Shown here one piece after another: positions 16,558 to 25,513 of a stretch of DNA of 64,000 bases. Origin of the DNA: Lacticaseibacillus kribbianus (GTDB lineage: Bacteria; Bacillota; Bacilli; Lactobacillales; Lactobacillaceae); assembly GCF_020180945.1 (NCBI RefSeq), contig NZ_JAIPUL010000003.1, positions 251,450 to 315,449 of the forward strand, read 5' to 3'. The position numbers and the translations under genes are program-made. Position 1 is the stretch's first letter, and every line of letters begins with the position of its first letter. Below the pieces are notes generated by a model, which saw only the letters and a program-made list of their open reading frames with translations, was not told the DNA's origin and did not search any database.

Positions 16558-18150
16558 ATGGCAGAAGAACCACGCAAGCACAAGCTGATCGAGTACGCGA
16601 ACGGACCGTCACTCGAGGAGATCAACGGCACGGTGGAGGTGCCGCGGGGGAAAGGGTTCTGGCGCACCCTGTTCGCCTACTCGGGGCCCGGCGCCCTGGT
16701 CGCCGTGGGGTACATGGACCCCGGCAACTGGTCGACCAGCATCACCGGCGGGCAGAACTTCGGCTACCTGCTGATGAGCATCATTCTAATCTCGAGCCTG
16801 ATCGCGATGCTCCTGCAGAACATGGCGGCGAAGCTGGGCATTGTCACGCGCATGGACCTCGCGCAGGCGATCCGCGCTCGCACCAGCAAGGTCCTCGGCG
16901 TCATCCTCTGGATCATGACCGAGTTCGCCATCATGGCCACCGACATCGCCGAGGTCATCGGCGCGGCGATTGCGCTGTACCTGCTGTTCAAGATTCCGCT
17001 GGTCATCGCGGTGTTTCTGACCGTGCTCGACGTGCTGGTGCTCCTGCTGTTGACCAAAATCGGCTTCCGCAAGATCGAGGCGATCGTGGTCTGCCTGATC
17101 CTCGTGATCCTGCTGGTGTTCGCCTACCAGGTCGCGCTGTCTGACCCGCAGTGGGGCCAGGTGATCCTCGGGCTGGTGCCGAGCGCCAAGTCCGTCGCGA
17201 CCAGCCCGACCGTCGCCGGCATGACGCCTTTGAGCGGGGCGCTTGGCATCATCGGCGCGACCGTCATGCCGCACAACCTGTACCTGCACTCCGCGATTTC
17301 GCAGACGCGCAAGCTCAACCACGACGACGAGGAGGAGGTCGCCACGGCGGTGCGTTTTTCGCAGTGGGACTCCAACATTCAGCTGAGCTTCGCCTTTGTG
17401 GTCAACGCGCTTTTGCTGATCATGGGCGTTGCCGTTTTCAAGTCCGGCGCGGTCAAGGATCCGTCCTTCTTCGGCCTCTATGAGGCGCTGTCGGACACCT
17501 CAACGCTGAGCAACGGCGTGCTGATCGCCGTCGCCAAGTCCGGCATCCTGTCTGTCCTGTTCGCCGTCGCCTTGCTGGCGTCGGGGCAAAACTCCACCAT
17601 CACCGGCACCCTGACCGGGCAGGTGATCATGGAGGGCTTCGTCCACATGCGGATGCCGCTGTGGGCGCGGCGCCTGGTCACCCGGCTGATCTCCGTCGTC
17701 CCGGTCCTGATCTGCGTGGCGATGACCGCCAACCTGAACAAGGTCGACCAGCACGAGGCGCTCAACACCCTGATGAACAACTCGCAGGTCTTCCTGGCCT
17801 TCGCGCTGCCGTTCTCGATGCTGCCGCTGTTGATGCTGACGGACAGCGAGGCCGAGATGGGCGCGCGCTTCAAGAACTCGGGGTGGGTCAAAATCTGCGG
17901 CTGGATCTCCGTGATCGGCCTGACCTTCCTGAACATGCTGAACCTGCCGAAGTCCTTCGCCGACTTCCTCGGTGCGGACGCCAGCGCGGATGCGGTCTTG
18001 TCGGCGCACATCGCGGCCTACGTGGCGATCGCGGCGATCCTGGCGCTTCTGGTCTGGTGCATCGCCGACCTGCGCCGCGGCAACCAGCGGCTGGCCGAAC
18101 ACGAGGCGGCCGCGAAGTTGCACGCGACGACCGCAACCCGCGATAATTAA
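16558..18150 (+). CDS. mntH: Nramp family Mn2+/H+ symporter MntH
   Basis: 530 aa, about eleven to twelve membrane helices. The metal-binding DPGN motif is present in helix 1 (YMDPGNWSTSITGG), and the helix 6 motif MPHNLYLHSA with the metal-ligand methionine is also intact (GATVMPHN). Imports Mn2+ with protons. Lactobacilli accumulate Mn2+ as an antioxidant, and a second Mn-type ABC operon lies 2 kb downstream. Preceded by GAAAGGAAGG. A universal stress gene follows 35 bases after the stop, a pairing seen in other lactobacilli. Confidence 0.95.
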   Translation: MAEEPRKHKLIEYANGPSLEEINGTVEVPRGKGFWRTLFAYSGPGALVAVGYMDPGNWSTSITGGQNFGYLLMSIILISSLIAMLLQNMAAKLGIVTRMDLAQAIRARTSKVLGVILWIMTEFAIMATDIAEVIGAAIALYLLFKIPLVIAVFLTVLDVLVLLLLTKIGFRKIEAIVVCLILVILLVFAYQVALSDPQWGQVILGLVPSAKSVATSPTVAGMTPLSGALGIIGATVMPHNLYLHSAISQTRKLNHDDEEEVATAVRFSQWDSNIQLSFAFVVNALLLIMGVAVFKSGAVKDPSFFGLYEALSDTSTLSNGVLIAVAKSGILSVLFAVALLASGQNSTITGTLTGQVIMEGFVHMRMPLWARRLVTRLISVVPVLICVAMTANLNKVDQHEALNTLMNNSQVFLAFALPFSMLPLLMLTDSEAEMGARFKNSGWVKICGWISVIGLTFLNMLNLPKSFADFLGADASADAVLSAHIAAYVAIAAILALLVWCIADLRRGNQRLAEHEAAAKLHATTATRDN

Positions 18151-18185
18151 CATAGGTGCACTCACGACACGGAGGAGGAATCACA

Positions 18186-18620
18186 ATGGCAAAGGATTAT
18201 CAGAAAATTTTGGTCGGGGTCGACGACTCGGCGGATGCGCTGGCGGCTTTTCGCTACGCCATCCACCGCGCCAAGGCCGACGGCGCGGAGCTCGTCATCA
18301 CCGGCATCCTGGAGTCCGGCGAGATGAACATCTACCAGGCGCTGAGCAAGGATTACGTCCACGGCGAGCGCGCCGAGCTTGAGGCCCACCTTAACGACTA
18401 CGTGGGTCTAGCGCAAAAGGCCGGCATCGCCAAGGTCTACGCGGTGATCGGCGAGGGCGACGCGGGGGAGACCATCATCAAGACGATCATCCCGCAGGTG
18501 CAGCCCGACCTGTTGATCATCGGCGCCGAGGCCAAGAAGGGCCTGGCGCGCCACTTCGGCAGCCAGGCGGCCTACATGGCCAAGTACGCCGACATCTCGG
18601 TGCTGATTGTGCGGGAGTAA
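18186..18620 (+). CDS. Universal stress protein, UspA family
   Basis: 144 aa. The nucleotide-binding fold starts YQKILVGVDDSADALAAFRYA, and the C-terminal motif G-2x-G-9x-G-S/T region is represented by IGAEAKKGLARHFGSQAAYM. The start at 18186 follows GGAGGAGGAATC. Lies in the mntH operon, 35 bases downstream, and ends in a terminator shared with the convergent gene. Confidence 0.9.
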   Translation: MAKDYQKILVGVDDSADALAAFRYAIHRAKADGAELVITGILESGEMNIYQALSKDYVHGERAELEAHLNDYVGLAQKAGIAKVYAVIGEGDAGETIIKTIIPQVQPDLLIIGAEAKKGLARHFGSQAAYMAKYADISVLIVRE

Positions 18621-18640
18621 CGCCGACAACATGACGAATT

Positions 18641-18680
18641 AGCAGGGGGTGCGCCGAGTCTCGGCGCACCCCCTGCTTGC
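18641..18680 (+). terminator. Bidirectional terminator between usp and a convergent gene
   Basis: A perfect stem of 17-18 bp, AGCAGGGGGTGCGCCGAG with its complement, has a 2-base loop. It lies between two convergent stop codons. A long T run is missing, so efficiency is uncertain. Confidence 0.7.
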
Positions 18681-19175
18681 CTAGGGCCGCGCCCGCCGCA
18701 GCGGCGGGCTCGCCAGCCATTCCCGGGCCAGGCGCACCAGGGCCAGCGGGAAGCCGAGTTCGTAGTCGGTGAAGGTCAAAGCGCGGCGCGAGACAGCGGC
18801 ACTGGCCAGGCGGGTGACGTAAAGCGGGCTTGGCATGACCGCCACCGGCTGAAGCGCCGCCTGCATCGTCTCGAGGCGGCGTCTGGCCTGCGGGGTGCGC
18901 GCGTCCTGGGCGGAAGCAAAGGCGGCACACAGCGCGGCCCCCTCGCCCGGGCGCGCGGCGTAGCGCGTGGCGACCTGGCCGCCGACGCTGGCCAGGTCGC
19001 CGCACCGCACGTCGGCCCGGGCGAACGTGGCGTCAAAGGCCACGAGCAGCGGATTGGGGTCGGCGCTGGCGTAGACGAAGGGCAGGGTCAGCGGCGCGCC
19101 GGTGCGGGTTGGGCCGGTGACGGTGAGAATGGTGAGGCGGTCGAACGCGGCCTCGAGGTGTTGAGGGTGCGGCAT
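18681..19175 (-). CDS. Hypothetical cytoplasmic protein
   Basis: 164 aa. The start at 19175 is supported by AAAGGAG seven bases upstream; a longer frame to 19235 is less likely. The sequence contains HLEAAFDRLTILTVTGPTRT and ends in LVRLAREWLASPPLRRARP. There is no signal peptide or membrane helix and I do not recognise a domain. Codon use matches the neighbours. Divergent from the HAD gene. Confidence 0.6.
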   Translation of the reverse strand: MPHPQHLEAAFDRLTILTVTGPTRTGAPLTLPFVYASADPNPLLVAFDATFARADVRCGDLASVGGQVATRYAARPGEGAALCAAFASAQDARTPQARRRLETMQAALQPVAVMPSPLYVTRLASAAVSRRALTFTDYELGFPLALVRLAREWLASPPLRRARP

Positions 19176-19293
19176 GGGCAGGCTCCTTTTCTGTGCGGTT
19201 GACAGCGGTGGGGGAACGCTTACAATGGAAACCATGCAGTGGGCGCCGCGGCCGCCCGAGTGGGGGCGGCACGCAGGCGCGGAGGAGGAAAAG

Positions 19294-19923
19294 ATGAAAA
19301 AGCGCGCGGTATTATTCGATCTGGACGGGGTGCTGATTGACAGCGAGCCCCTGTACTACAAGTGGCGCAAGGCGCAGTTCGACGCGGCGGGGGTGCACCC
19401 CGCGCGCTTCTCTTTGGCGGAGACGGCGGGGGTGACGGACGACGCCTTTTGGCTGCAGGCCTTTCCGACCGACGCGGCGCTGCGAACGGCGCAGCGGCGT
19501 CAGTTCGAGGCCGACGTCGCGGCGCACCCGGTTCCCTTCTCAAGCATCCTGAAGCCGGGGGTGGCGGAGACCCTGGCGTGGCTGCCCGCGCACGGCTACC
19601 GCACCGCGCTGGTGTCGGCCGGTGCGATGCCGGACCTCTTGCGCTTCGTGGCCGAGTGTGACCTGCACTTCGACCGCGTGATCAGCGGTTCGGACCTCGC
19701 CGCCAACAAGCCGGATCCCTTGATCTACCGCACGGCGCTTGAGGCGTTAGCGCTGCCGGCCTCGGCCTGCCTGGCCATCGAGGACAGCCAGGTCGGCATC
19801 GCCGCGGCCACCGGTGCGGGCATCGAGACCTGGGCGGTGCGGCCCGACGGCTACGCGCTCGACCAGCGCGGGGCCGACCGGATCATCGCCGGGGTCAAGG
19901 CGTTGCCCGAACTGTTGGGATGA
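19294..19923 (+). CDS. HAD family hydrolase, beta-phosphoglucomutase-like
   Basis: 209 aa. Motif I FDLDGVLIDSEP holds the nucleophile Asp and acid/base Asp; motif II is LVSAGAMP; motif III lies at Lys in AANKPDP; motif IV is AIEDSQVGIAAA. The alpha-helical cap between motifs I and II places it in the subclass I phosphatases such as sugar phosphatases or beta-phosphoglucomutases. The start at 19294 is set by GGAGGAGGAAAAG. Substrate unknown. Confidence 0.88.
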   Translation: MKKRAVLFDLDGVLIDSEPLYYKWRKAQFDAAGVHPARFSLAETAGVTDDAFWLQAFPTDAALRTAQRRQFEADVAAHPVPFSSILKPGVAETLAWLPAHGYRTALVSAGAMPDLLRFVAECDLHFDRVISGSDLAANKPDPLIYRTALEALALPASACLAIEDSQVGIAAATGAGIETWAVRPDGYALDQRGADRIIAGVKALPELLG

Positions 19924-20120
19924 CGGTGGCCCCGAGGTAATCTTACCGGCTGAGGGCGTGGCCGGCAATTTTTAAGCACCGCACGATTAGGTGACGCGAA
20001 GAACGGCCGCCGGTTTGGCATCGTGTCAGGTGACGAGGGCTGGCCATCAATCGGCCAGCCCGGATTGCGCACGAAAGTTACATCGCAGTCGCGGGCCGAG
20101 AGTCTTCGCCCACGCGCCAC

Positions 20121-20168
20121 GGCGGCCACCGCGTGTTTCCTAAGTTCGGGAAACACGCGGTGGCCGCC
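20121..20168. repeat. Perfect 20-bp inverted repeat
   Basis: GGCGGCCACCGCGTGTTTCC (20121-20140) and its exact complement (20149-20168) are separated by 8 bases. It could terminate transcription of the HAD gene about 200 bases upstream, but only TTG follows, not a T run. It lies 180 bases before the metal transport operon. Confidence 0.6.
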
Positions 20169-20276
20169 TTGTACTCTGGGCTAAGTGCGACTTATGACCC
20201 AGCCTCTTTTTTTGCGGTCGCGCCGACGCCAAAACGCCGGTGCGACCGCTTTTGCGTCCCGAAAAAGCGCGGCGGC

Positions 20277-20333
20277 TTGCCTTCTAGCCGGGGTTTCGGT
20301 AGAATTGGTGTAGATAGTTTAGACGTCCCTAAA
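20277..20333 (+). promoter_or_regulatory. Promoter and DtxR/MntR-like operator of the metal ABC operon
   Basis: -35 TTGCCT (20277-20282), a 17-base spacer and -10 TAGAAT (20300-20305). Just downstream, TTTAGA-N4-CCTAAA (20318-20333) is a near-perfect dyad of the type bound by DtxR/MntR-family metalloregulators. It covers the expected start of transcription, so metal-bound repressor could block the operon. The regulator itself is not in the window. Confidence 0.6.
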
Positions 20334-20350
20334 AATAATGGAGGTGCCGC

Positions 20351-21085
20351 ATGCTCAAGCTCACGGCCCTCACCGTTGCTTACGATGACACACCAGTCTT
20401 CTCTGATGTTGCCGTGGACTTTCACGCAGGCACCATTACTGGGATCATCGGCCCCAACGGTGCGGGCAAATCCACCATGATCAAGGCCGCCCTCGGCCTG
20501 ATCAAGGCCGCCGGGTCGGTCACGTTCGACGACCGCCCGATTAAGGCCATCCGCAAAAACATCGCGTACGTCGAACAGCGCAAGGACCTGGACCTCACCT
20601 TCCCGGCCTCGGTGCTCGACGTGGTACTCACCGGCACCTACGCCAGCCTCGGCCTGTTCAAGAGCCCGGGCAAGAGGGAAAAGGCGGCAAGCCTGAACGC
20701 CCTGCACCAGGTTGACCTGACCACCTTCACGCACCGCCAGATCGGCCAGCTCTCGGGCGGCCAGCTGCAGCGGGTGTTCGTCGCGCGCGCCATCGTGCAA
20801 GACGCCGACCTGATCATCTTGGACGAGCCGTTCGTCGGCATCGACCTGCAAAGCGAGGCCGCCATCATGGCGATCCTCAAGGAATGGCGCGACGCGGGCA
20901 AGACCATCATCGTCGTGCACCACGACCTCAACAAGGTGTTCGACTACTTCGACGAGCTCGTGATCGTCAACCGCGGCATCGTCGCGGCGGGGCCGACCCG
21001 CGAGGTCTACACCGCGGCCAACATCGCCAAGGCCTTCTCGCCGGACCTGGCCTCGGTTCTCTTTGAACCGGAGGTGAGCGCATGA
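20351..21085 (+). CDS. Manganese/zinc ABC transporter ATP-binding protein
   Basis: 244 aa. Walker A is GPNGAGKST, the signature is LSGGQLQRVFVARAI, and Walker B is LIILDEPFVGID, the last typical of Mn/Zn ABC ATPases (MntB/ZnuC/PsaB type). Preceded by GGAGGTG. Overlaps the permease gene by 4 bases. The operator upstream and presence of mntH nearby favour Mn2+ as substrate. Confidence 0.93.
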   Translation: MLKLTALTVAYDDTPVFSDVAVDFHAGTITGIIGPNGAGKSTMIKAALGLIKAAGSVTFDDRPIKAIRKNIAYVEQRKDLDLTFPASVLDVVLTGTYASLGLFKSPGKREKAASLNALHQVDLTTFTHRQIGQLSGGQLQRVFVARAIVQDADLIILDEPFVGIDLQSEAAIMAILKEWRDAGKTIIVVHHDLNKVFDYFDELVIVNRGIVAAGPTREVYTAANIAKAFSPDLASVLFEPEVSA

Positions 21086-21933
21086 GCACGATCACAGACT
21101 TCATCGCGGCGCTTGGCAAGTACGATTTTCTCCAAAGCGCCCTGATCACCGCCGTCATGGTCGGCGTGATGTCCGGCATCGTCGGCAGCTTCATCATCCT
21201 GCGCGGGATGTCTCTGATGGGCGACGCGATCTCCCACGCGGTGCTGCCTGGGGTGGCGGTCGCCTACATGCTGGGCATCAACGTGCTGCTCGGCGCGTCG
21301 GTGTTCGGCATCCTGGCGGCGATGCTGATCGGCTTCGTCGCGTCCCGCAGCAAGATCAAGACGGACACCTCCATCGGAATCGTTTTCTCCGCCTTCTACG
21401 CGCTGGGCTTCATCCTGATCTCGATGGCCGAAAGCGCGACGAACCTGCACCACATCCTGTTCGGGAACATCCTGGCCGTGTCGGATTCCGACATCATGAC
21501 CACGGCCATCGTGCTGGCGCTGGTGATCGTGTTCGTCGTCTTCTTCTACAAGGAGCTGTTCATCACCAGCTTCGACGCGACCTTCGCGCGCACGTACGGC
21601 CTGCCGGTGCAGGTGGTTCATTACGCGCTGATGCTGGTGCTGACGCTGGTGACCGTGTCGTCGCTTCAGACCGTCGGCATCATCCTGGTGGTCGCGATGC
21701 TGATCACCCCGGCGGCCACCGCGTTCCTGTGGACCGAGCGCCTGCACGTGATGCTGGTGCTCGCCGCCCTGGTCGGCGTGGTCTCCGCCACCGTCGGCCT
21801 CTACCTGAGTTTCACCTTCAACTGGGCGTCCGGCCCGGCCATCGTGCTGGTCGCAGCCGCGCTGTTCGGGGTGTCGTTCGCGGTCAGCCCCAAGCAGGGC
21901 CTGCTGCGGCGGAAGGTACGGGTGCCGGCATGA
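21082..21933 (+). CDS. Manganese/zinc ABC transporter permease
   Basis: 283 aa, about eight membrane helices, ABC-3 family. Contains the family motifs MSLMGDAISHAVLPGVA and LITPAATAFLWTERL. Overlaps both neighbours by 4 bases (ATGA), so the three genes are translationally coupled. Confidence 0.93.
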   Translation: MSTITDFIAALGKYDFLQSALITAVMVGVMSGIVGSFIILRGMSLMGDAISHAVLPGVAVAYMLGINVLLGASVFGILAAMLIGFVASRSKIKTDTSIGIVFSAFYALGFILISMAESATNLHHILFGNILAVSDSDIMTTAIVLALVIVFVVFFYKELFITSFDATFARTYGLPVQVVHYALMLVLTLVTVSSLQTVGIILVVAMLITPAATAFLWTERLHVMLVLAALVGVVSATVGLYLSFTFNWASGPAIVLVAAALFGVSFAVSPKQGLLRRKVRVPA

Positions 21934-22865
21934 AAAAACTCCTGATCACGCTGCTCGGCGTCTCCGCGATGCTTTGGGGCGTGCACCACTTCGTCACCAC
22001 CCGCGCGGCCAGCCAGCCGGCGACCGGCACGGACAAGCTGCAGGTCGTGGCGACCAACTCGATTCTGGCCGACCTGGTCCAGGAGGTCGGCGGATCGCAC
22101 GTGGCCGTTTACAGCATCGTCCGCCGCGGCGTCGACCCGCACGAGTACGAGCCGCGCCCCAGCGACGTGGCCGCCGACGCCGAGGCCGACCTGCTGTTTC
22201 ACAACGGCCTGAACCTCGAAACCGGCGGCTCCGGCTGGTTCAAGAAGCTCGTGACCACCACCGGGCAGGCGTTCGGCAAGACCGTTTTCGCCGCGTCCGA
22301 GGGCGTCACCCCCAAGCACCTGACCACCAACAAGGCCGAGGTCGACCCGCACGCGTGGCTCGACCTCGAAAACGGCGTCCAGTACGTCCGCACGATCCAG
22401 CGCCGGCTGAGCGACGCCGACCCGGCCAACGCCGCGGCCTACCAGCAAAACGCCGACGCGTACGCCGACAAGCTGATGGCGCTGCATGAGGCCGCGGTCG
22501 CGAAGTTCGCGCGGCTGCCGGAGAACCGGCGGGTGCTGGTGACGTCGGAGGGCGCGTTCAAGTACTTCGGCGCCGCGTACGGCGTGACGCCGACCTACAT
22601 CTGGGAGATCAACACGGAGTCGCAGGGCACGCCGGCGCAGCTGCAGGCGGTGCTCGGCAAGCTCGCGGCCAGCTCCGGCAAGCACGTCTTCGTCGAAAGC
22701 TCGGTGTCGCCCAAGGCCATGCAAAAAGTGGCCAAGGAAAGCGGCCGCACCATCTACGCGAAGCTCTTCACCGACTCCCTGGCCGCCGCCGGCACCACCG
22801 GCGACACCTACTACACGATGATGAAGTGGAACCTCGACCAAATCTACGCCGGGCTGGCGGGGTAG
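21930..22865 (+). CDS. Manganese/zinc-binding protein of the ABC transporter
   Basis: 311 aa, ZnuA/PsaA family. The N-terminal helix MKKLLITLLGVSAMLWG acts as signal or anchor. No lipobox Cys is present, unlike most Gram-positive homologues. Candidate metal ligands are His in GVDPHEYEP, His in DPHAWLDLENG, Glu in NTESQGTP and Asp in KLFTDSLA; the Asp/Glu set fits Mn-type proteins. The start is the ATG overlapping the permease stop. A family B element starts directly after the stop. Confidence 0.9.
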   Translation: MKKLLITLLGVSAMLWGVHHFVTTRAASQPATGTDKLQVVATNSILADLVQEVGGSHVAVYSIVRRGVDPHEYEPRPSDVAADAEADLLFHNGLNLETGGSGWFKKLVTTTGQAFGKTVFAASEGVTPKHLTTNKAEVDPHAWLDLENGVQYVRTIQRRLSDADPANAAAYQQNADAYADKLMALHEAAVAKFARLPENRRVLVTSEGAFKYFGAAYGVTPTYIWEINTESQGTPAQLQAVLGKLAASSGKHVFVESSVSPKAMQKVAKESGRTIYAKLFTDSLAAAGTTGDTYYTMMKWNLDQIYAGLAG

Positions 22866-22868
22866 GCA

Positions 22869-23093
22869 GCCCGGCGCCGGCGCGGGCCGGCTGGGGCTTC
22901 CGGCTCCGGGCCAAGGCAATGGTCCGCGTGGGGCTCTCCTGAGCCCGAAGTGCGGTCTCAGGACCCGCCCTTGCAGTAAGCCAGCCAAAACCGCTGCCCG
23001 CGCCCCGAGAAAGCGCGGCAGCAATGTCACGCTGGCTCGCCTTGGCCCTCCGCCTCCAGCCGCAGCCGACCCGCGCCGCGGCCCTACCGTGGA
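22869..23093 (+). ncRNA. Family B structured element, copy 3
   Basis: Starts 4 bases after the stop of the metal-binding protein gene, in sense orientation. Shares GCTTCCGGCTCCGGGCCAAG, CGTGGGGCTCTCCTGAGCCC, GGTCTCAGGACCCGCCCTTG and CGCCTTGGCCC. Hairpin 4 is modified: the 3' arm is interrupted by an extra hairpin CGCGC-CCCGAGAAA-GCGCG, also present in copy 6. The outer stem is less regular than in other copies. Confidence 0.65.
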
Positions 23094-23133
23094 GGAAGAG
23101 GGCCACCGTGGTCCAAGTTCGAGTACACTGGCG

Positions 23134-23181
23134 GTGTCCGGGTGTCCGGGTGTCCGGGTGTCCGGGTGTCCGGGTGTCCGC
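23134..23181 (+). repeat. 8-bp tandem repeat (five copies plus a partial one)
   Basis: The unit GTGTCCGG repeats exactly five times from 23134 to 23173, then continues as GTGTCCGC. It lies about 130 bases upstream of the reductase gene. Such short GC-rich tandem repeats can vary in copy number by slippage. Confidence 0.9.
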
Positions 23182-23311
23182 CGACCGATCTGCGGGCTGG
23201 GTCTCGCCGCGGCTGAGGCCGGTTGCCACATGGTCGCGGTCGCGGGCTGCGTCGGTGATTGCGGCGCTCGCCCCGGTTCGGTACAATGGCGAAGACAACG
23301 GAGGGATGCGG

Positions 23312-23839
23312 ATGAGACCTGTTTACTTCTACGGCGCGATGAGCCTCGATGGCTACCTCGCCACGGCCGACGATGACCTGCAGTGGCTGCTCGACGCCGA
23401 CGTCGGCGGGGTGGACACGTACCGTGACTTCGCCGCGCGCATCGACACGCTGGTGATGGGGCGGGCCACCTACGACTGGCTGCTGGCCGCGATGCCCGGC
23501 CAGGCGCTGTACCCGGATTGCGCCAAGGTGGTGCTGACCCACCGGCCGGCCGCCGCGGTGCCGGGCACGGCATTCGTCGCCGAGACGACCGCGGACGCGG
23601 TGCGGCGGCTGCGCGAAGCGCCCGGGCGCGGCATCTGGATTGTCGGCGGCGGCCGCGTGGTCGCCGACCTGCTCGCGGCGGACCTGATCGACGAGCTCTG
23701 GGTGCAGATCGTGCCGGTGCTCTTGGGCGGCGGCAAGCCGCTGTTTCCGGCAGGTGATTACCGCCGCCGCTTCGCCGTGGCCGACCGCACCGCGATGGGC
23801 GAGCTGACCGAGCTGCACCTGGTGCGGCAACCCGAATGA
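23312..23839 (+). CDS. Dihydrofolate reductase-like protein, RibD C-terminal family
   Basis: 175 aa. The fold begins VYFYGAMSLDGYLATADDD, contains DTLVMGRATYDWLL and the NADPH-loop-like IWIVGGGRVVADLL, and ends LVRQPE. These match the YyaP/YwjB-like RibD_C proteins rather than true FolA. The exact substrate is unknown. The ATG at 23312 is chosen because GGAGGG lies six bases before it; an ATG at 23306 would leave no spacing. Monocistronic with a strong terminator. Confidence 0.85.
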   Translation: MRPVYFYGAMSLDGYLATADDDLQWLLDADVGGVDTYRDFAARIDTLVMGRATYDWLLAAMPGQALYPDCAKVVLTHRPAAAVPGTAFVAETTADAVRRLREAPGRGIWIVGGGRVVADLLAADLIDELWVQIVPVLLGGGKPLFPAGDYRRRFAVADRTAMGELTELHLVRQPE

Positions 23840-23841
23840 CA

Positions 23842-23893
23842 GTAAAAATGCGTTGTCTCACCGTTTTGCTTGGCGGTGAGACAACGCATTTTC
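23842..23893 (+). terminator. Intrinsic terminator of the reductase gene
   Basis: A 19-bp stem (AAAATGCGTTGTCTCACCG with its complement) is followed by TTTTCG. It begins directly after the stop codon and could act on both strands. Confidence 0.92.
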
Positions 23894-23987
23894 GTTTGTT
23901 TTAGAATGTGGGATGTTTTTTGGCTGACCTGATGCTCGCGATTACAGCGTCTGCCAGACACCTCAATCGGTGATTCGACCTCAACAG

Positions 23988-24185
23988 TAGGGCGTAGGCC
24001 TGGGTGGGGCAGCGCCGGAAGCGGAAGCCTGGGCGAGCCAGCGTGACATTGCACTTAGCCGGCGGTTTTGGCCGGCTTAGTGCAAGGGCGGGTCCTGAGA
24101 CCGTACTTTGGGCTCAGGAGAGCCCCACGCGGACCATTGTCCAGGCTGGAGCTGGAGGTGCTACCCCGCCCGGGCCGGAGCCCGG
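23988..24185 (-). ncRNA. Family B structured element, copy 4
   Basis: On the minus strand it begins at the stop codon of the minus-strand ABC permease gene (24186). It has GGGCTCCGGCCCGGGCGG near its start, GTGGGGCTCTCCTGAGCCC, and hairpin 4 TTGCACTAAGCCGGC / GCCGGCTAAGTGCAA. The C-G and G-C pairs here replace those in copies 1, 2 and 5, and the single A-A mismatch in the stem is kept. Confidence 0.7.
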
Positions 24186-25439
24186 CTAGTGCCCCAGCAC
24201 CAGCTTGCGGTAGCGGACGCGCTGAACGGCGCCGGCGAGCAGCCACGCGGCGGCGGTCCAGGCGGCGAGGATGATGAAGGCCGTCGCCGGGGTCGCGGCG
24301 CCGAACGGGTCGGCGTGGGCGAGCAGCGCCGGCGGGTTGGTGTAAAACGCCGGCAGAAGCTTTTGCACTGCGACCGGCAGGACGTCGAGCGCGTGCAGCG
24401 GGGCGATGAAGAAGGTGGCGGCGGTGATGGTCAGGGTCATCAGGAGGTTGCCGGTGAACTGGGTGACCAGGAAGGCGACGCCGGAGAGGAACGCGGCCCA
24501 CGCCCACCAAACGCCGAGCTGCCAGACGATGTCCTGCCACATCGGCGTCAGGGTGACGCCGGTGACAGCCGAGTGGATCGCCGGCTGCCAGATGCTGCCA
24601 AGCACCGTGCCGGGCACCACGGCGTTGACGGCCAGGGCGAGGCCGAACACCGCGGCCAGCACGACGGCGATGGCGGCGAGCGTCAGCCCGGCGCGGGTCG
24701 CGGCCATGCGCAGGTCACCGCGCGGGGTCATGCGCATCAGGTTTTCCGTCTGGTGCCGGGTGTCGAAGCCGAACACCGCGGCCATGACCAGTGCGACGTA
24801 GCAGAGAAAAATCCAGGTGAGCGTCGTGCCGGCGTTGAGCTTGTAGAAGTAGTGCTTTTGGCCCTGCACGACGGTCCACTTGTAGACGTGGGAGCCGTAC
24901 CTAGAAAACAGCCCGTGCACCTTGGCCATCGCGGTGGTCTGCTCGGCGACGGCCGGCAGCGCGTTGATGTCATGCTTAACGTAGTAGCCCAGCACCTTCT
25001 GCATCGTCTCCAGCTGAAGCTGCGGGGTGGTGTAATCGTTGTAGATGAAGGTGCCGAGGTCGTTCATCTCCGCAAGCTCCGGGTGCTTGTTGATGGCGTT
25101 AAGCGCCAGGCGGTTGACAGCCACGAAGTCGTGTTCGGCCAGCGGCTTTTTCATGGTGCCCAGCACCTTGATCGCGAGCGTTGCGGTGTCGTTGTGGTTG
25201 AACTGACGGAGGCTTGTGACCTGGTCCTCGAGCCGGCGCGGCAGGGCGTCGACCATCGCCTTCTCGGAGGTGGTGGCGTAGTTGGGGATGCGCATGCCGC
25301 GCATGTAGTGGTAGGTGGTGGGCAGGATGCCGAGGGTGTGGCCCAGCGGCACCGCGAACATCAGCACCAGGCCGATCAGGGCGGCCAGGTGCAGCAGCCA
25401 GGGCTGCTTCTTGAGCTCTAGGGCGAGTAATCCGTGCAT
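24186..25439 (-). CDS. ABC transporter permease-like membrane protein
   Basis: 417 aa. One N-terminal helix (LHLAALIGLVLMFAVPLGHT), a large extracellular-type domain (about 45-215), then five or six helices from TLTWIFLCYVALVMAAVFG on. This is the layout of ABC-2 permeases with a long first loop. The start at 25439 follows GGAGG. No ATPase gene is next to it, so the partner must be encoded elsewhere. Followed directly by family B copy 4. Confidence 0.7.
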   Translation of the reverse strand: MHGLLALELKKQPWLLHLAALIGLVLMFAVPLGHTLGILPTTYHYMRGMRIPNYATTSEKAMVDALPRRLEDQVTSLRQFNHNDTATLAIKVLGTMKKPLAEHDFVAVNRLALNAINKHPELAEMNDLGTFIYNDYTTPQLQLETMQKVLGYYVKHDINALPAVAEQTTAMAKVHGLFSRYGSHVYKWTVVQGQKHYFYKLNAGTTLTWIFLCYVALVMAAVFGFDTRHQTENLMRMTPRGDLRMAATRAGLTLAAIAVVLAAVFGLALAVNAVVPGTVLGSIWQPAIHSAVTGVTLTPMWQDIVWQLGVWWAWAAFLSGVAFLVTQFTGNLLMTLTITAATFFIAPLHALDVLPVAVQKLLPAFYTNPPALLAHADPFGAATPATAFIILAAWTAAAWLLAGAVQRVRYRKLVLGH

Positions 25440-25513
25440 GGTTCCTCCCGCGGGCCGCCGGGGCGGCCTAATCATTTTTTAATCAGTTTATCACTAAGAT
25501 GGCGCAACCGCTA

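Noticed and set aside
21801-23861. A 686-codon open frame on the minus strand across the metal transport genes
   Set aside because: It lies antisense to three well-supported genes, has no ribosome site or domain, and its length is expected from GC-rich codon bias of the sense genes. Similar long antisense frames at 8167-9510, 24108-25421 and 31942-33288 are rejected for the same reason.
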